Below, one piece after another: positions 20,696 through 29,177 of a stretch of DNA of 64,000 nucleotides. The translations under genes were made by a program, and so were the position numbers. The notes under the pieces were generated by a model, which did no database searches, had not been told where the DNA came from, and was given only the letters and a program-made list of their open reading frames with translations. Source of the DNA: Spirochaetales bacterium (GTDB taxonomy: Bacteria > Spirochaetota > Spirochaetia > SZUA-6 > JAFGRV01); the NCBI GenBank assembly GCA_016928415.1, contig JAFGKU010000056.1:1-64000 (forward strand), read 5' to 3'. The first letter of the stretch is position 1; every line of letters begins with the position of its first letter.

Positions 20696-21448
20696 TTACC
20701 TCGTTAAAGCCGTTTCGGTAAACAGGCTGTCCGGGATGCTGTTTCTGACTTCCATTTTTTCCATTTCAACTATGGATACGGTATCCTTGTTTTCAAGAGA
20801 TGTCATCGTAATCAATGACGGCCTCAACCTGCCTGCCATTTTTTTATATCCCGCCAGCGTCATTACCTTGAACGGCAGTCCCGACTTGGCATAATATACC
20901 ATCTTCAGGGGAAGAAGGCCCTCCTTCCGTACCCACATCCTGATTTCACCGTAAGGGACTTCCTCGTTTTTGGCCGTTGCTTTAATCACATAACAGGGGG
21001 CATCCTTGAAATCGGGATGGTCCAGAACGGTCTCCGGTTCCAGTACCGTTGTATAATCATCCGAGTAGTCAGGGTCGCCTATGTCGTTGTTCGAGAACAC
21101 GCTTCCCTCGAACGATCCTTTGGGAGATAAACGGATGGCCTTTTTCAGGCTTGACTTGGGATTATACATCCAGAGGGTTTTGTCTTTTTGCAGGAATTTA
21201 ATTCCCTTGGACCTTGAAGGCTTCAGGATTTCCATGAGTGATCCCGTATCCTTCTTATGCAGTGTTTCAATGACAGTAACCTTTTTTTCTCCGTCCGGTT
21301 TTTCTGTGGTAAGCGACAGACGCAGGAAAAAATTTTCGGGATACATTGCCTCCTCGGCTTTTTTCAATAAATCCTGGGGATCGGTTATTTCAGGGAAGAT
21401 CTGTGTTGATACCAGGGAAAATAATAAAAATACCATTATTTTTTTCAT
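20696..21448 (-). CDS. Outer membrane lipoprotein-sorting (LolA-like) protein
   Basis: SLTTEKPDGEKKVTVIETLHKKDTGSLMEILKPSRSKGIKFLQKDKTLWMYNPKSSLKKAIRLS. Confidence 0.78.
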   Translation of the reverse strand: MKKIMVFLLFSLVSTQIFPEITDPQDLLKKAEEAMYPENFFLRLSLTTEKPDGEKKVTVIETLHKKDTGSLMEILKPSRSKGIKFLQKDKTLWMYNPKSSLKKAIRLSPKGSFEGSVFSNNDIGDPDYSDDYTTVLEPETVLDHPDFKDAPCYVIKATAKNEEVPYGEIRMWVRKEGLLPLKMVYYAKSGLPFKVMTLAGYKKMAGRLRPSLITMTSLENKDTVSIVEMEKMEVRNSIPDSLFTETALTR

Positions 21449-21765
21449 TTCGTTTCCTCCTCCTTTTTTCTGACCAGGATTGTTTCAAGGAAGCCCAGAT
21501 ACTTCTGGAACATCTTTTTACCCTGGCCCGTGAGCGTATAAACGGTTTGCACAGAGTCGCTGGCTATTTCCTTTTTTGATTTGATGTACCCGCCGTCTAT
21601 CAGTTTTTTCAGGTGTGTGTATATGGCTCCATCCGATCCGCCGATCACGTTTTTAAAGCGGTTGAAGGAAACCTTTTCCTCCCTGTATAGAATGGTAATC
21701 ATGGAAAGACGCGTTTTTTCAAAAAACGTGCTGTCAAATTGTGTGTAGAGATCGTCACCGCTCAT
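21445..21765 (-). CDS. Winged-helix transcriptional regulator
   Basis: MSGDDLYTQFDSTFFEKTRLSMITILYREEKVSFNRFKNVIGGSDGAIYTHLKKLIDGGYIKSKKE; start trimmed from the longer ORF. Confidence 0.78.
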   Translation of the reverse strand: MSGDDLYTQFDSTFFEKTRLSMITILYREEKVSFNRFKNVIGGSDGAIYTHLKKLIDGGYIKSKKEIASDSVQTVYTLTGQGKKMFQKYLGFLETILVRKKEEETK

Positions 21766-22370
21766 TTTTTTCCTTGTTTTCCAATTACCGTTATGCCCGC
21801 GAATATAAAAGAAATACCGGTAAGAACAATCACCAATGCCAGGATGAAAGGATTGTGTACGTTTATAAAGAACAGAATGAGTGCCAGGGCGTACATGAGA
21901 ATGGCCTGGATATAAAGCACCTTGTATGAGCTGTGGGCATAAAACGTAAAATACGTGGCCATAAACAGCGCAACGATGACGGGTATGAATTCCGGCGCAT
22001 TCAGGGTATGGAGTATGCTCAGAAAAATGGCAAAAGTGATGCAGGCCCCGATCAATCCTACGAAAAGCTTGAAAACCCTCCTTGAAAGAAGGGGAATTGA
22101 TTCCTTTTGAAAAATTCTGAAAAACGCAATGGCCTCGATGGTCCCGGTCAAGATTAAAAGGGGAATCCAGACCTTGAAGAAAAGATCGGTTAAAGTGAAT
22201 TTCAGGTAAACATCGGCAATATAGTGAAAAATCCCGGCAACCATGAAAAGCGCTCCCCAGACAAAGAAAGCCCATGATTCTACCAGGGGTTGTTCTTCCA
22301 CTTCAAGCAGTAAATCTTTGATGGTACGGATATCATCGAGGTATTTATCAAGGTTGTTGCCATTTTCCAT
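21762..22370 (-). CDS. Multi-span membrane protein of the export operon
   Basis: 202 aa with several hydrophobic segments; ATGA overlap with the regulator. Confidence 0.7.
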   Translation of the reverse strand: MENGNNLDKYLDDIRTIKDLLLEVEEQPLVESWAFFVWGALFMVAGIFHYIADVYLKFTLTDLFFKVWIPLLILTGTIEAIAFFRIFQKESIPLLSRRVFKLFVGLIGACITFAIFLSILHTLNAPEFIPVIVALFMATYFTFYAHSSYKVLYIQAILMYALALILFFINVHNPFILALVIVLTGISFIFAGITVIGKQGKK

Positions 22371-22391
22371 TTTTATACTCCTTTATTCTGT

Positions 22392-22420
22392 AAAGTAACT
22401 TTGTGATGCAAAGTTACTTT
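22392..22420. promoter_or_regulatory. Perfect inverted repeat, candidate operator of the export operon
   Basis: AAAGTAACTTTG-tgatg-CAAAGTTACTTT, 12-bp arms and 5-nt spacer, 22 bp upstream of the operon start. Confidence 0.6.
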
Positions 22421-22495
22421 CAAGTTAAAAGTAATATTTTAAAAGAAAATTGTCAAGTATCCGGAATAAAAAAACCGAGGGTATGGCTGCCGTTT

Positions 22496-23398
22496 TTATT
22501 TTTCAAAACGGTTCAGCAGTTTTTTATTGATTACCGTGAATACCAGTATGACGATAAATAAAATCCAGGCAACGGCGCTTCCCCTGTCAATGCGGTGGGT
22601 TTGTTGCAGGAGCCAGATGATGTATACCGTTAACGGACGACCGAGGTCACTTCGTCCTACGATCATGTTCAGCGTACCGCCGTATAGAATATACGGTTCG
22701 TCGAAAATCTGCATCCCGTTGACTATGCTCAGGGTTATGGTGAAAAAGAAAATCGGGATCATGTATGGAAGCGTTATAAACCTGTGCTTGGTCATGTTCG
22801 AGGCGCCCTCTATATCCGCAGCTTCATAAAGGGCCTCCGGAATGGCACTGAGTCCGGCCTGGTAAAGGATCAGGTTCCAGCCTATATTCCGCCAATTGAT
22901 GGCGGCGGACATCACCATGAGAAACGAACCGGCATCGTCATTGAACCTGGGTATGATAGGTAAACCGAAGATATTTAACAGATAATTGATAACCCCCGAT
23001 TTTTCGGAGAACATGGACATAAAGAGGAGGGATACGGCAACGGCGCTCAGGATGTAGGGCATGAAAAATACCAGCCTGAAAAAATTTTTTCCCCTTATAA
23101 ACTTGTTGTTCAGCAGAAGGGCCAGGGGTAAAGCAATCAGGTGCTGGGGAAGCACACCGAAAAGGAGTATCATGAGGGTAGCGAAAGTCCCTTTCCTGAA
23201 GTAGGAGTCCTCCGTGAGCAGAAACTTGTAGGTTTCTATGCCTGTGAATTCGCTTTTTTTTGTACCGAAATCCTTGAACAGGGAAATGATGAACGAAATA
23301 ATAAAGGGAACCAGATTGAATACCACGAAAATAAGGATTATCGGAAGGAGAAGACTGAGGATTTCCCGGTTTGTTTTTTTTACTCGTCTCAAAATCAT
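22496..23398 (-). CDS. Carbohydrate ABC transporter permease, MalF-like
   Basis: 300 aa; EALYEAADIEGASNMTKHRFITLPYMIPIFFF (EAA loop). Confidence 0.88.
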   Translation of the reverse strand: MILRRVKKTNREILSLLLPIILIFVVFNLVPFIISFIISLFKDFGTKKSEFTGIETYKFLLTEDSYFRKGTFATLMILLFGVLPQHLIALPLALLLNNKFIRGKNFFRLVFFMPYILSAVAVSLLFMSMFSEKSGVINYLLNIFGLPIIPRFNDDAGSFLMVMSAAINWRNIGWNLILYQAGLSAIPEALYEAADIEGASNMTKHRFITLPYMIPIFFFTITLSIVNGMQIFDEPYILYGGTLNMIVGRSDLGRPLTVYIIWLLQQTHRIDRGSAVAWILFIVILVFTVINKKLLNRFEK

Positions 23399-23406
23399 GT
23401 TGCCCC

Positions 23407-24249
23407 CTAACTCTTTATGCTTCCCGCCAGTATGTTTCCGATAATCTGTTTCGATGCAAACAGGAAAACAACGATGATCGGCAGCTGGGTGACCAGAATC
23501 GCCATCATGAGTTCCCCGTGCGTTCCGGAGCTTCCAAGATTCAAAAGCATATGCTGAAGTACGATGGGAATGGTGAAAGCATCCTTGTTCGGAAGCATGA
23601 CGAGTGCCGTCATATAATCATTCCAGGTAGTGATGAAGCCCAGGGTGGCCAGAACAGCGACGGCTGGTTTGAGGACGGGGAATACGACGTAAAAAAGTAT
23701 CTGGTAGATGCTCAAACCATCTATACGGCCTGCATCGAGCATTTCGTCAGGAAGGCCGCGTTCCATAAACTGCTTCATGAGAAATATACCCATCGGATTT
23801 CCGATGGAAACGGCAATGAACGGCAGGTAAGTGTTGATCCATTTAAGAAAAAGCATCATTTGGTAAAGGGGAATGAGTTTGACGAATGTGGGTATCATCA
23901 TCGTGGCTATAATGATATTGAATAGGGCGTTTCTGAATTTAAACTTGTATTTGGTCAGGATGAAACCGACGATGGTGCAGGAGATGACCTGCGCCACCGT
24001 TGAAAGAACGGCGATGGCAATGCTGTTGATTATGGACCGGATAAATGCAAAGTCATAGAACAGCTTGTTCAGGTTGTTCAGAAAGTCATTACTGTATATC
24101 AGGGGCGAGGACTTAAGATAGTCCGGAGGCGATTTTTGTGAGGCGAAAATTGTCATCATGTAAATGGGAAAAAGGAAAATAATCGTTAAAATGATGAGGA
24201 TAACGGCGGCCGCAATGAGAAAAATCGTTCTTTTGGTTTTTTTATGCAT
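23407..24249 (-). CDS. Carbohydrate ABC transporter permease, MalG-like
   Basis: 280 aa; DEMLDAGRIDGLSIYQILFYVVFPVLKPAVAVLATLGFITTWND. Confidence 0.88.
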   Translation of the reverse strand: MHKKTKRTIFLIAAAVILIILTIIFLFPIYMMTIFASQKSPPDYLKSSPLIYSNDFLNNLNKLFYDFAFIRSIINSIAIAVLSTVAQVISCTIVGFILTKYKFKFRNALFNIIIATMMIPTFVKLIPLYQMMLFLKWINTYLPFIAVSIGNPMGIFLMKQFMERGLPDEMLDAGRIDGLSIYQILFYVVFPVLKPAVAVLATLGFITTWNDYMTALVMLPNKDAFTIPIVLQHMLLNLGSSGTHGELMMAILVTQLPIIVVFLFASKQIIGNILAGSIKS

Positions 24250-24276
24250 CTGAATTCCTTTGCTTCACATCTTAAA

Positions 24277-25131
24277 TTATAGGGATGAATGATCTAAATT
24301 CAAGAAAATAGTTTTTAAATAAAATTTTCCAGGAGCCCATGGAAGAATAGTGGAAACATCAGCAATATTTAGAACGAGCGAGGTAACGCCGCTTTGAGGA
24401 TCAAACAGATAAAGGCCGTCTTTTTTATCATTTTCCCAGTAATCCCACTTTGCCAGGATTATTTGACCGTTTATTATTGAAAGATCGTATGCATTGAAGT
24501 CCTCTGGCAGGTACCAGGCTTCCGATTGGCCGGTAAGCGGATTATAGCGTGGAATCATCCTTGAATGATCGGTACGCGTGCTGTTCCAGGTGGGATTATG
24601 ATAGGTAAAGAGTGTATCTTTTACAAATACTCCCCAAAGTGGCGAGGGAGCAACCGCTATCCCTTCAATGATGGGTGGCGTGCCGGGCGTGATGATAATT
24701 ATATCGTCAGATTCCTTGTGGGTACTGGCGGCATTAAGCAGGTAAAATTTGCCCCGGAAAGGCAGAATCTGCCAAGTATCCGTATCGGGGCCCGTAATTA
24801 TATTTTTAAGTAATTTCCCGGAAGGTGAATAAACCTGGACCAGGTTATCGTTCTTTTTCATGTTTCCTGAATACCCTATCCATATATTTCCCGCAGGGTC
24901 TCTTTTAAAGTTTTTTGCCCATGATCGGGGCAGAGGAATGGTTTTTACCACCATCATCGTTTTGGTATCGATGATGGTAAGCGCGTCGTGCGTAAACCCG
25001 TCATTTACATTATGGCCGGAGAGGACATATTCATATCTGTTATTGTTTCCTTTGGTGAAGACCTGGCCGGGTCCGCACCTGGATAAAAGAAGGCCCAAAA
25101 AACTTATCGACAAAAGAATTTTTTTTATCAT
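24277..25131 (-). CDS. Lipoprotein with beta-propeller-like repeats
   Basis: MIKKILLSISFLGLLLSRCGPG lipobox-like; ALTIIDTKTMMVVKTIPLP, IWIGYSGN. Confidence 0.6.
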   Translation of the reverse strand: MIKKILLSISFLGLLLSRCGPGQVFTKGNNNRYEYVLSGHNVNDGFTHDALTIIDTKTMMVVKTIPLPRSWAKNFKRDPAGNIWIGYSGNMKKNDNLVQVYSPSGKLLKNIITGPDTDTWQILPFRGKFYLLNAASTHKESDDIIIITPGTPPIIEGIAVAPSPLWGVFVKDTLFTYHNPTWNSTRTDHSRMIPRYNPLTGQSEAWYLPEDFNAYDLSIINGQIILAKWDYWENDKKDGLYLFDPQSGVTSLVLNIADVSTILPWAPGKFYLKTIFLNLDHSSL

Positions 25132-25165
25132 TTTTTTAATCTAATAAGGAGAGGAGACTTTTTTT

Positions 25166-25351
25166 TCACTTCTCTCCTTGACATGAAACGGCCATTTTAT
25201 CACTGCTTTCGGCAACTACTGAAATTTCTGTTTTAAGCGATTCAACTATATTCCCACCTGATTCATTTTGTCCGGTCGAACATGCGGCCATGAAACAAAG
25301 AAGAAATGCGATACACGTAATAAAAATAATGTTATACGATATCTTTTTAAT
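25166..25351 (-). CDS. Putative small lipoprotein with non-canonical ATT start, or remnant
   Basis: Frame reads (ATT)KKISYNIIFITCIAFLLCFMAACSTGQNESGGNIVESLKTEISVVAESSDKMAVSCQGEK*; no in-frame ATG/GTG/TTG before the signal segment. Confidence 0.35.
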   Translation of the reverse strand: MKKISYNIIFITCIAFLLCFMAACSTGQNESGGNIVESLKTEISVVAESSDKMAVSCQGEK

Positions 25352-25563
25352 TTATCAAACATTTTTAGCTCCTTCATCAATAAAATTTTTGGTACCATAT
25401 ATCGACTAATCTGTAAATTATTTTCAGCGTAACTTTGATATAATAAAAGGCAACTGATGTTACCTTGTCAATTTACCTCTTATGAATGGCTTTTAACAAA
25501 AAATTAATTATTGACAATATGTAAATAAAAGGTATAATACAGGGAAGTAAAAAGGTTGATAAT

Positions 25564-26217
25564 GTGAAAAATGCAATGGCTCTGGCAATATTCAGTTTTC
25601 TTAGTCTTTTATTTTTTTCCGGTGTGGCAGACGATGAAAAGGATATTCTCTTCAAATGGGCCTGTATAATAAAGGAAGCCGGGCAGAGTGAGGATATTCT
25701 GACCAATAAAAATGATATTTTTCTGACACCGACAATGACCTTCAAATTCATCTTCCAACCGGCAAAAGACACTTACCTGTATTTCTATCACTTTACGCGC
25801 CATTCGGGTATAACACTCATTTTCCCTTACAATGAGTCTTTTTCAATAAAAAAGAATTCCCGTAATGAATGGTTTGACGTTCCCAGGGGAAGCCTGTACT
25901 GGATGCAGCTTGACCCTGAACAGCAGGAAGAAGAAAAATTTTACTTGATTGCATCAAAAATCCAGCTTAAGGAACTTGAGAAACTTACACTTAATCTTCA
26001 GAATTCCGAAGACGATACCAGGAATGCCCAGAAAAAACTTCTTGACGGAATTATGTACCTGATGAAGAAGAATGTTAACAACCTGAGTATTGTTGAAAAA
26101 CCGGTTCCGATAGCAGGAATTATCAAGGGTAAAGATAATCTCGTATATGCGGTGGAAGATATGGAACTATACACCAAATCCATCACGATTTCATTGAAAA
26201 AACAGGAATTGGAGTGA
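25564..26217 (+). CDS. DUF4384-like secreted protein
   Basis: FKFIFQPAKDTYLYFYHFTRHSGITLIFPYNES...VPRGSLYWMQLDPEQQEEEKFYLIAS. Confidence 0.65.
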   Translation: MKNAMALAIFSFLSLLFFSGVADDEKDILFKWACIIKEAGQSEDILTNKNDIFLTPTMTFKFIFQPAKDTYLYFYHFTRHSGITLIFPYNESFSIKKNSRNEWFDVPRGSLYWMQLDPEQQEEEKFYLIASKIQLKELEKLTLNLQNSEDDTRNAQKKLLDGIMYLMKKNVNNLSIVEKPVPIAGIIKGKDNLVYAVEDMELYTKSITISLKKQELE

Positions 26218-26255
26218 TACGCCGGTACGCTTAAGATACTACGATAATAAGACAG

Positions 26256-29093
26256 ATGAAAAAAATAAACCAGAAGGTATTCGATAGAAATAAGCTTATA
26301 TTTTTATTTATACTCTTTATAATACTGTTATCATTCCTGTTAGTCTCCAATATATTTTCGCTTTTTAATCCATGGGACAGGCAAATAAACGACAGTCTGT
26401 TAAAGATTCGGCACGCATTAAACTGGCAGGACGGAACACAGCCGCATTGCATCAATATCGTGATTGATGACATGTTTGTTGACAAATATAATTTGTCCTA
26501 TTGGAACAGGAAGGCCTATGGCGATGTAATCGCCGCCGTTCGCAATCATGGACCGAACCTCATTGCCTGTGATATAATTTTCAAGGACGCTTTGCCTGCA
26601 CCGCTGGCCGGTGACCAGAACGCGGGTTTTATCAATGCGGTATCCGAATCAGGTAAAATATATTTTCCAGCCGTTCTTCTAAAATCAGGCCCGTCCACGG
26701 CGAAACCCGTTCCCCGGCGTTTTTTATGGAACTTGGATGAAAAAAATAAGGGTTCACCACCTGTATTTGATTCCGCCTTATTGCCGTTCGACGAATTATT
26801 GGATAATTCAAGCGGAATAGGCAGTATTAATCTGAATCCCGACCCTGACGGAATGACGCGGAAATACCCTCTTCTTTTCGGATATGAAAACGCTTATATC
26901 CCTTCCTATGCCCTTCTTTTGCTCTGCGCCTATACCGGCGTTGTCCCGGTTTCCATTGAGGTTGAATGGGGAAGCCATATGCTCCTGCGTGATGCGAAAT
27001 TTTACGGTGACCTGAAAAAGGATGTGAGGATCCCCATAGACGCCTCGGGATGCATAAACGTAAATTACAGGGGGCCCTGGCGTGAAAGCAACGCGGTGAT
27101 AAATGCCGGGGCGCTTTTGGATCCGGGTAATGATTCCGTGAACAAGGATATGCTTCATGCTGCCATTAATGACTCCATCGCAATCGTTTCCGATTTGTCG
27201 ACGGGAAACAGGGATTATACTCCCGGTATATTTGAAGCGGTTTTCCCTTCTGTGGGGACCATAACTGCTGTAATCGATTCAATAATGTCGGAAAATTTTT
27301 TATATGATTTCTCTATCATCGATACCGCCGTTATTTTTATCATGATTATGGCCGTACTCTGCTTTATTGCTCTGCGGCGCCGGAAAATTGATTTCATCCT
27401 CGGGAGTCTTGCCGGTATTTTTTTATTTTTTATCTATTGCGCCTTCCTCTTTTTCATTTTTAATAAAATACTTCTTGTCTCCGGCCACGCTTTTATATTA
27501 TTTGCCGGTATAATCTGTATTATGGTATACCGTCGTCTTGAAGAGGGGAGCCGGAGAGTGACAATTCTCGAACAGAAGGTTTCTGAAAGGACCCATGAAC
27601 TTGAAACGGTAAATTCCCGGCTGGAAGATTCAAATGCACAGCTTTCCTCGGCAATCCATGAAATGACCGATGCCATTGAACAAAAAACGATTTTTTTTCA
27701 TAACCTTGCCCATGAAACGAAGACCCCGCTTACCCTGATCCGTAACTACATGGAACAATACGTAAAGAAAGAAAAATTAACCCCCGAACTGGAAATAATA
27801 CAGGACAATATCAGTCAATTGTGTGAAGATATGAACAACTGCTTTGACATAGAAAAATTCGAAAGGGGGGAAGCTTTCTATCACCATGACCAGCTTGCGG
27901 ATTTTTCTTCGCTCCTGAGAAATAAGATTGCCCTATTCAAGCAATCCTCCAAAAAAAAATCCGTGAGTATCCAGGCCTCTATTACTCACGATCTGTTTAC
28001 CCGGGCGGACCCCCTTTCCATGAGTCGCATCATTGTTAATCTGCTTGATAATGCGGTTAAGTATGCGCCGGATAATTCCGTAATCAAAGTATCACTCGAG
28101 AAAGTTGCAAAGACAATGGTATTTAATATCTACAACGAAGGGCCCAAAATTACCGACGAACAGAAAGTAAATATTTTTAAGCCTTATTATCAGCTTTCCC
28201 ATGAAAAACGGGGTGTCCAGGGAATGGGTCTGGGCTTACCCATTGTTAAAAAAATTATTACCGAAGTTGGCGGAACAATCGAAGTTATTAACCAGCCGGA
28301 AGAGGGGGTGAATTTTGCGGTATCACTTCTGCTGGTCGAAAAAACCAGTGTAACGCAGGTTGACCCAAGGTTTGATGCATCTGTTCATTCGACTGTCACA
28401 AAAGCGGCAATGCCGGAAGACCTGTATATGGAAAGCAGGCAGGGTATAATGCTGGTAGAGGACAATCTGCAGCTTCTTGGATTTCTCAGGGATATTTTCG
28501 CTAATGAATATAATGTCATCTGTGCGCGCAATGGAAAAGCAGCTTTGTCAAAACTTGAAGTTGTTCAAAAACCCGATATTATTATTTCCGATATTGTTAT
28601 GGACGAAATGAACGGTTATGACCTTATAAAGGAGCTTTCCCTTTCAGAGAAATACAGCGATGTTCCGTTCATTTTTCTGTCTGCCCGGACATCAAAAAAT
28701 GAAAAATTGGAAGGATTGTCGAGGGGAGCCGTCGATTTTATAAGCAAACCTTTTTCTGCGGAAGAACTTCTGGCAAAAGTGAAATCAATTCTGCAGTTTA
28801 ACATCACTCAGAAGGAAATTAATATCAATGAACTCAAAACAAAGGTAGTGAAAGCCATGAGGAATAATCCTGAAAAGGACGTGACCTGCCTGCTTGAATC
28901 ATACAGCCTGACGAAAAAGGAGAAAGAAGTCATTAAGCTTCTGTACCAGGGGCTCCAGTATAAAGAGATAAGTGATATGGCGCATATTTCTCTGGCGGCC
29001 GTAAGAAAACGAATCCACAATATTTATCAAAAATTCAATGTACAGAACAGGACCGAGTTGTTCCTGGCCATGGAAAAGAAAAAGGCCGAGTAG
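26256..29093 (+). CDS. CHASE2-like sensor histidine kinase / receiver / LuxR-HTH one-piece hybrid
   Basis: CHASE2-like extracytoplasmic part, three TM helices, HETKTPLTLIRNYMEQY H-box, NLLDNAVKYAPDNS N-box, receiver MLVEDNLQLLGFL...DIVMDEMNGYDL, C-terminal LTKKEKEVIKLLYQGLQYKEISDMAHISLAAVRKRIHNIYQKFNVQNR. Confidence 0.88.
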   Translation: MKKINQKVFDRNKLIFLFILFIILLSFLLVSNIFSLFNPWDRQINDSLLKIRHALNWQDGTQPHCINIVIDDMFVDKYNLSYWNRKAYGDVIAAVRNHGPNLIACDIIFKDALPAPLAGDQNAGFINAVSESGKIYFPAVLLKSGPSTAKPVPRRFLWNLDEKNKGSPPVFDSALLPFDELLDNSSGIGSINLNPDPDGMTRKYPLLFGYENAYIPSYALLLLCAYTGVVPVSIEVEWGSHMLLRDAKFYGDLKKDVRIPIDASGCINVNYRGPWRESNAVINAGALLDPGNDSVNKDMLHAAINDSIAIVSDLSTGNRDYTPGIFEAVFPSVGTITAVIDSIMSENFLYDFSIIDTAVIFIMIMAVLCFIALRRRKIDFILGSLAGIFLFFIYCAFLFFIFNKILLVSGHAFILFAGIICIMVYRRLEEGSRRVTILEQKVSERTHELETVNSRLEDSNAQLSSAIHEMTDAIEQKTIFFHNLAHETKTPLTLIRNYMEQYVKKEKLTPELEIIQDNISQLCEDMNNCFDIEKFERGEAFYHHDQLADFSSLLRNKIALFKQSSKKKSVSIQASITHDLFTRADPLSMSRIIVNLLDNAVKYAPDNSVIKVSLEKVAKTMVFNIYNEGPKITDEQKVNIFKPYYQLSHEKRGVQGMGLGLPIVKKIITEVGGTIEVINQPEEGVNFAVSLLLVEKTSVTQVDPRFDASVHSTVTKAAMPEDLYMESRQGIMLVEDNLQLLGFLRDIFANEYNVICARNGKAALSKLEVVQKPDIIISDIVMDEMNGYDLIKELSLSEKYSDVPFIFLSARTSKNEKLEGLSRGAVDFISKPFSAEELLAKVKSILQFNITQKEININELKTKVVKAMRNNPEKDVTCLLESYSLTKKEKEVIKLLYQGLQYKEISDMAHISLAAVRKRIHNIYQKFNVQNRTELFLAMEKKKAE

Positions 29094-29177
29094 CGGATAT
29101 TCGGCCCCAATGCTGCATCGGTATTCATGCCGGCTGCTTCCCTTGACACATCTTTCCCGATACCTTAATGTTCATTC

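Noticed and set aside
23371-23925. 184-aa plus-strand ORF
   Set aside because: Antisense to the MalG-like permease
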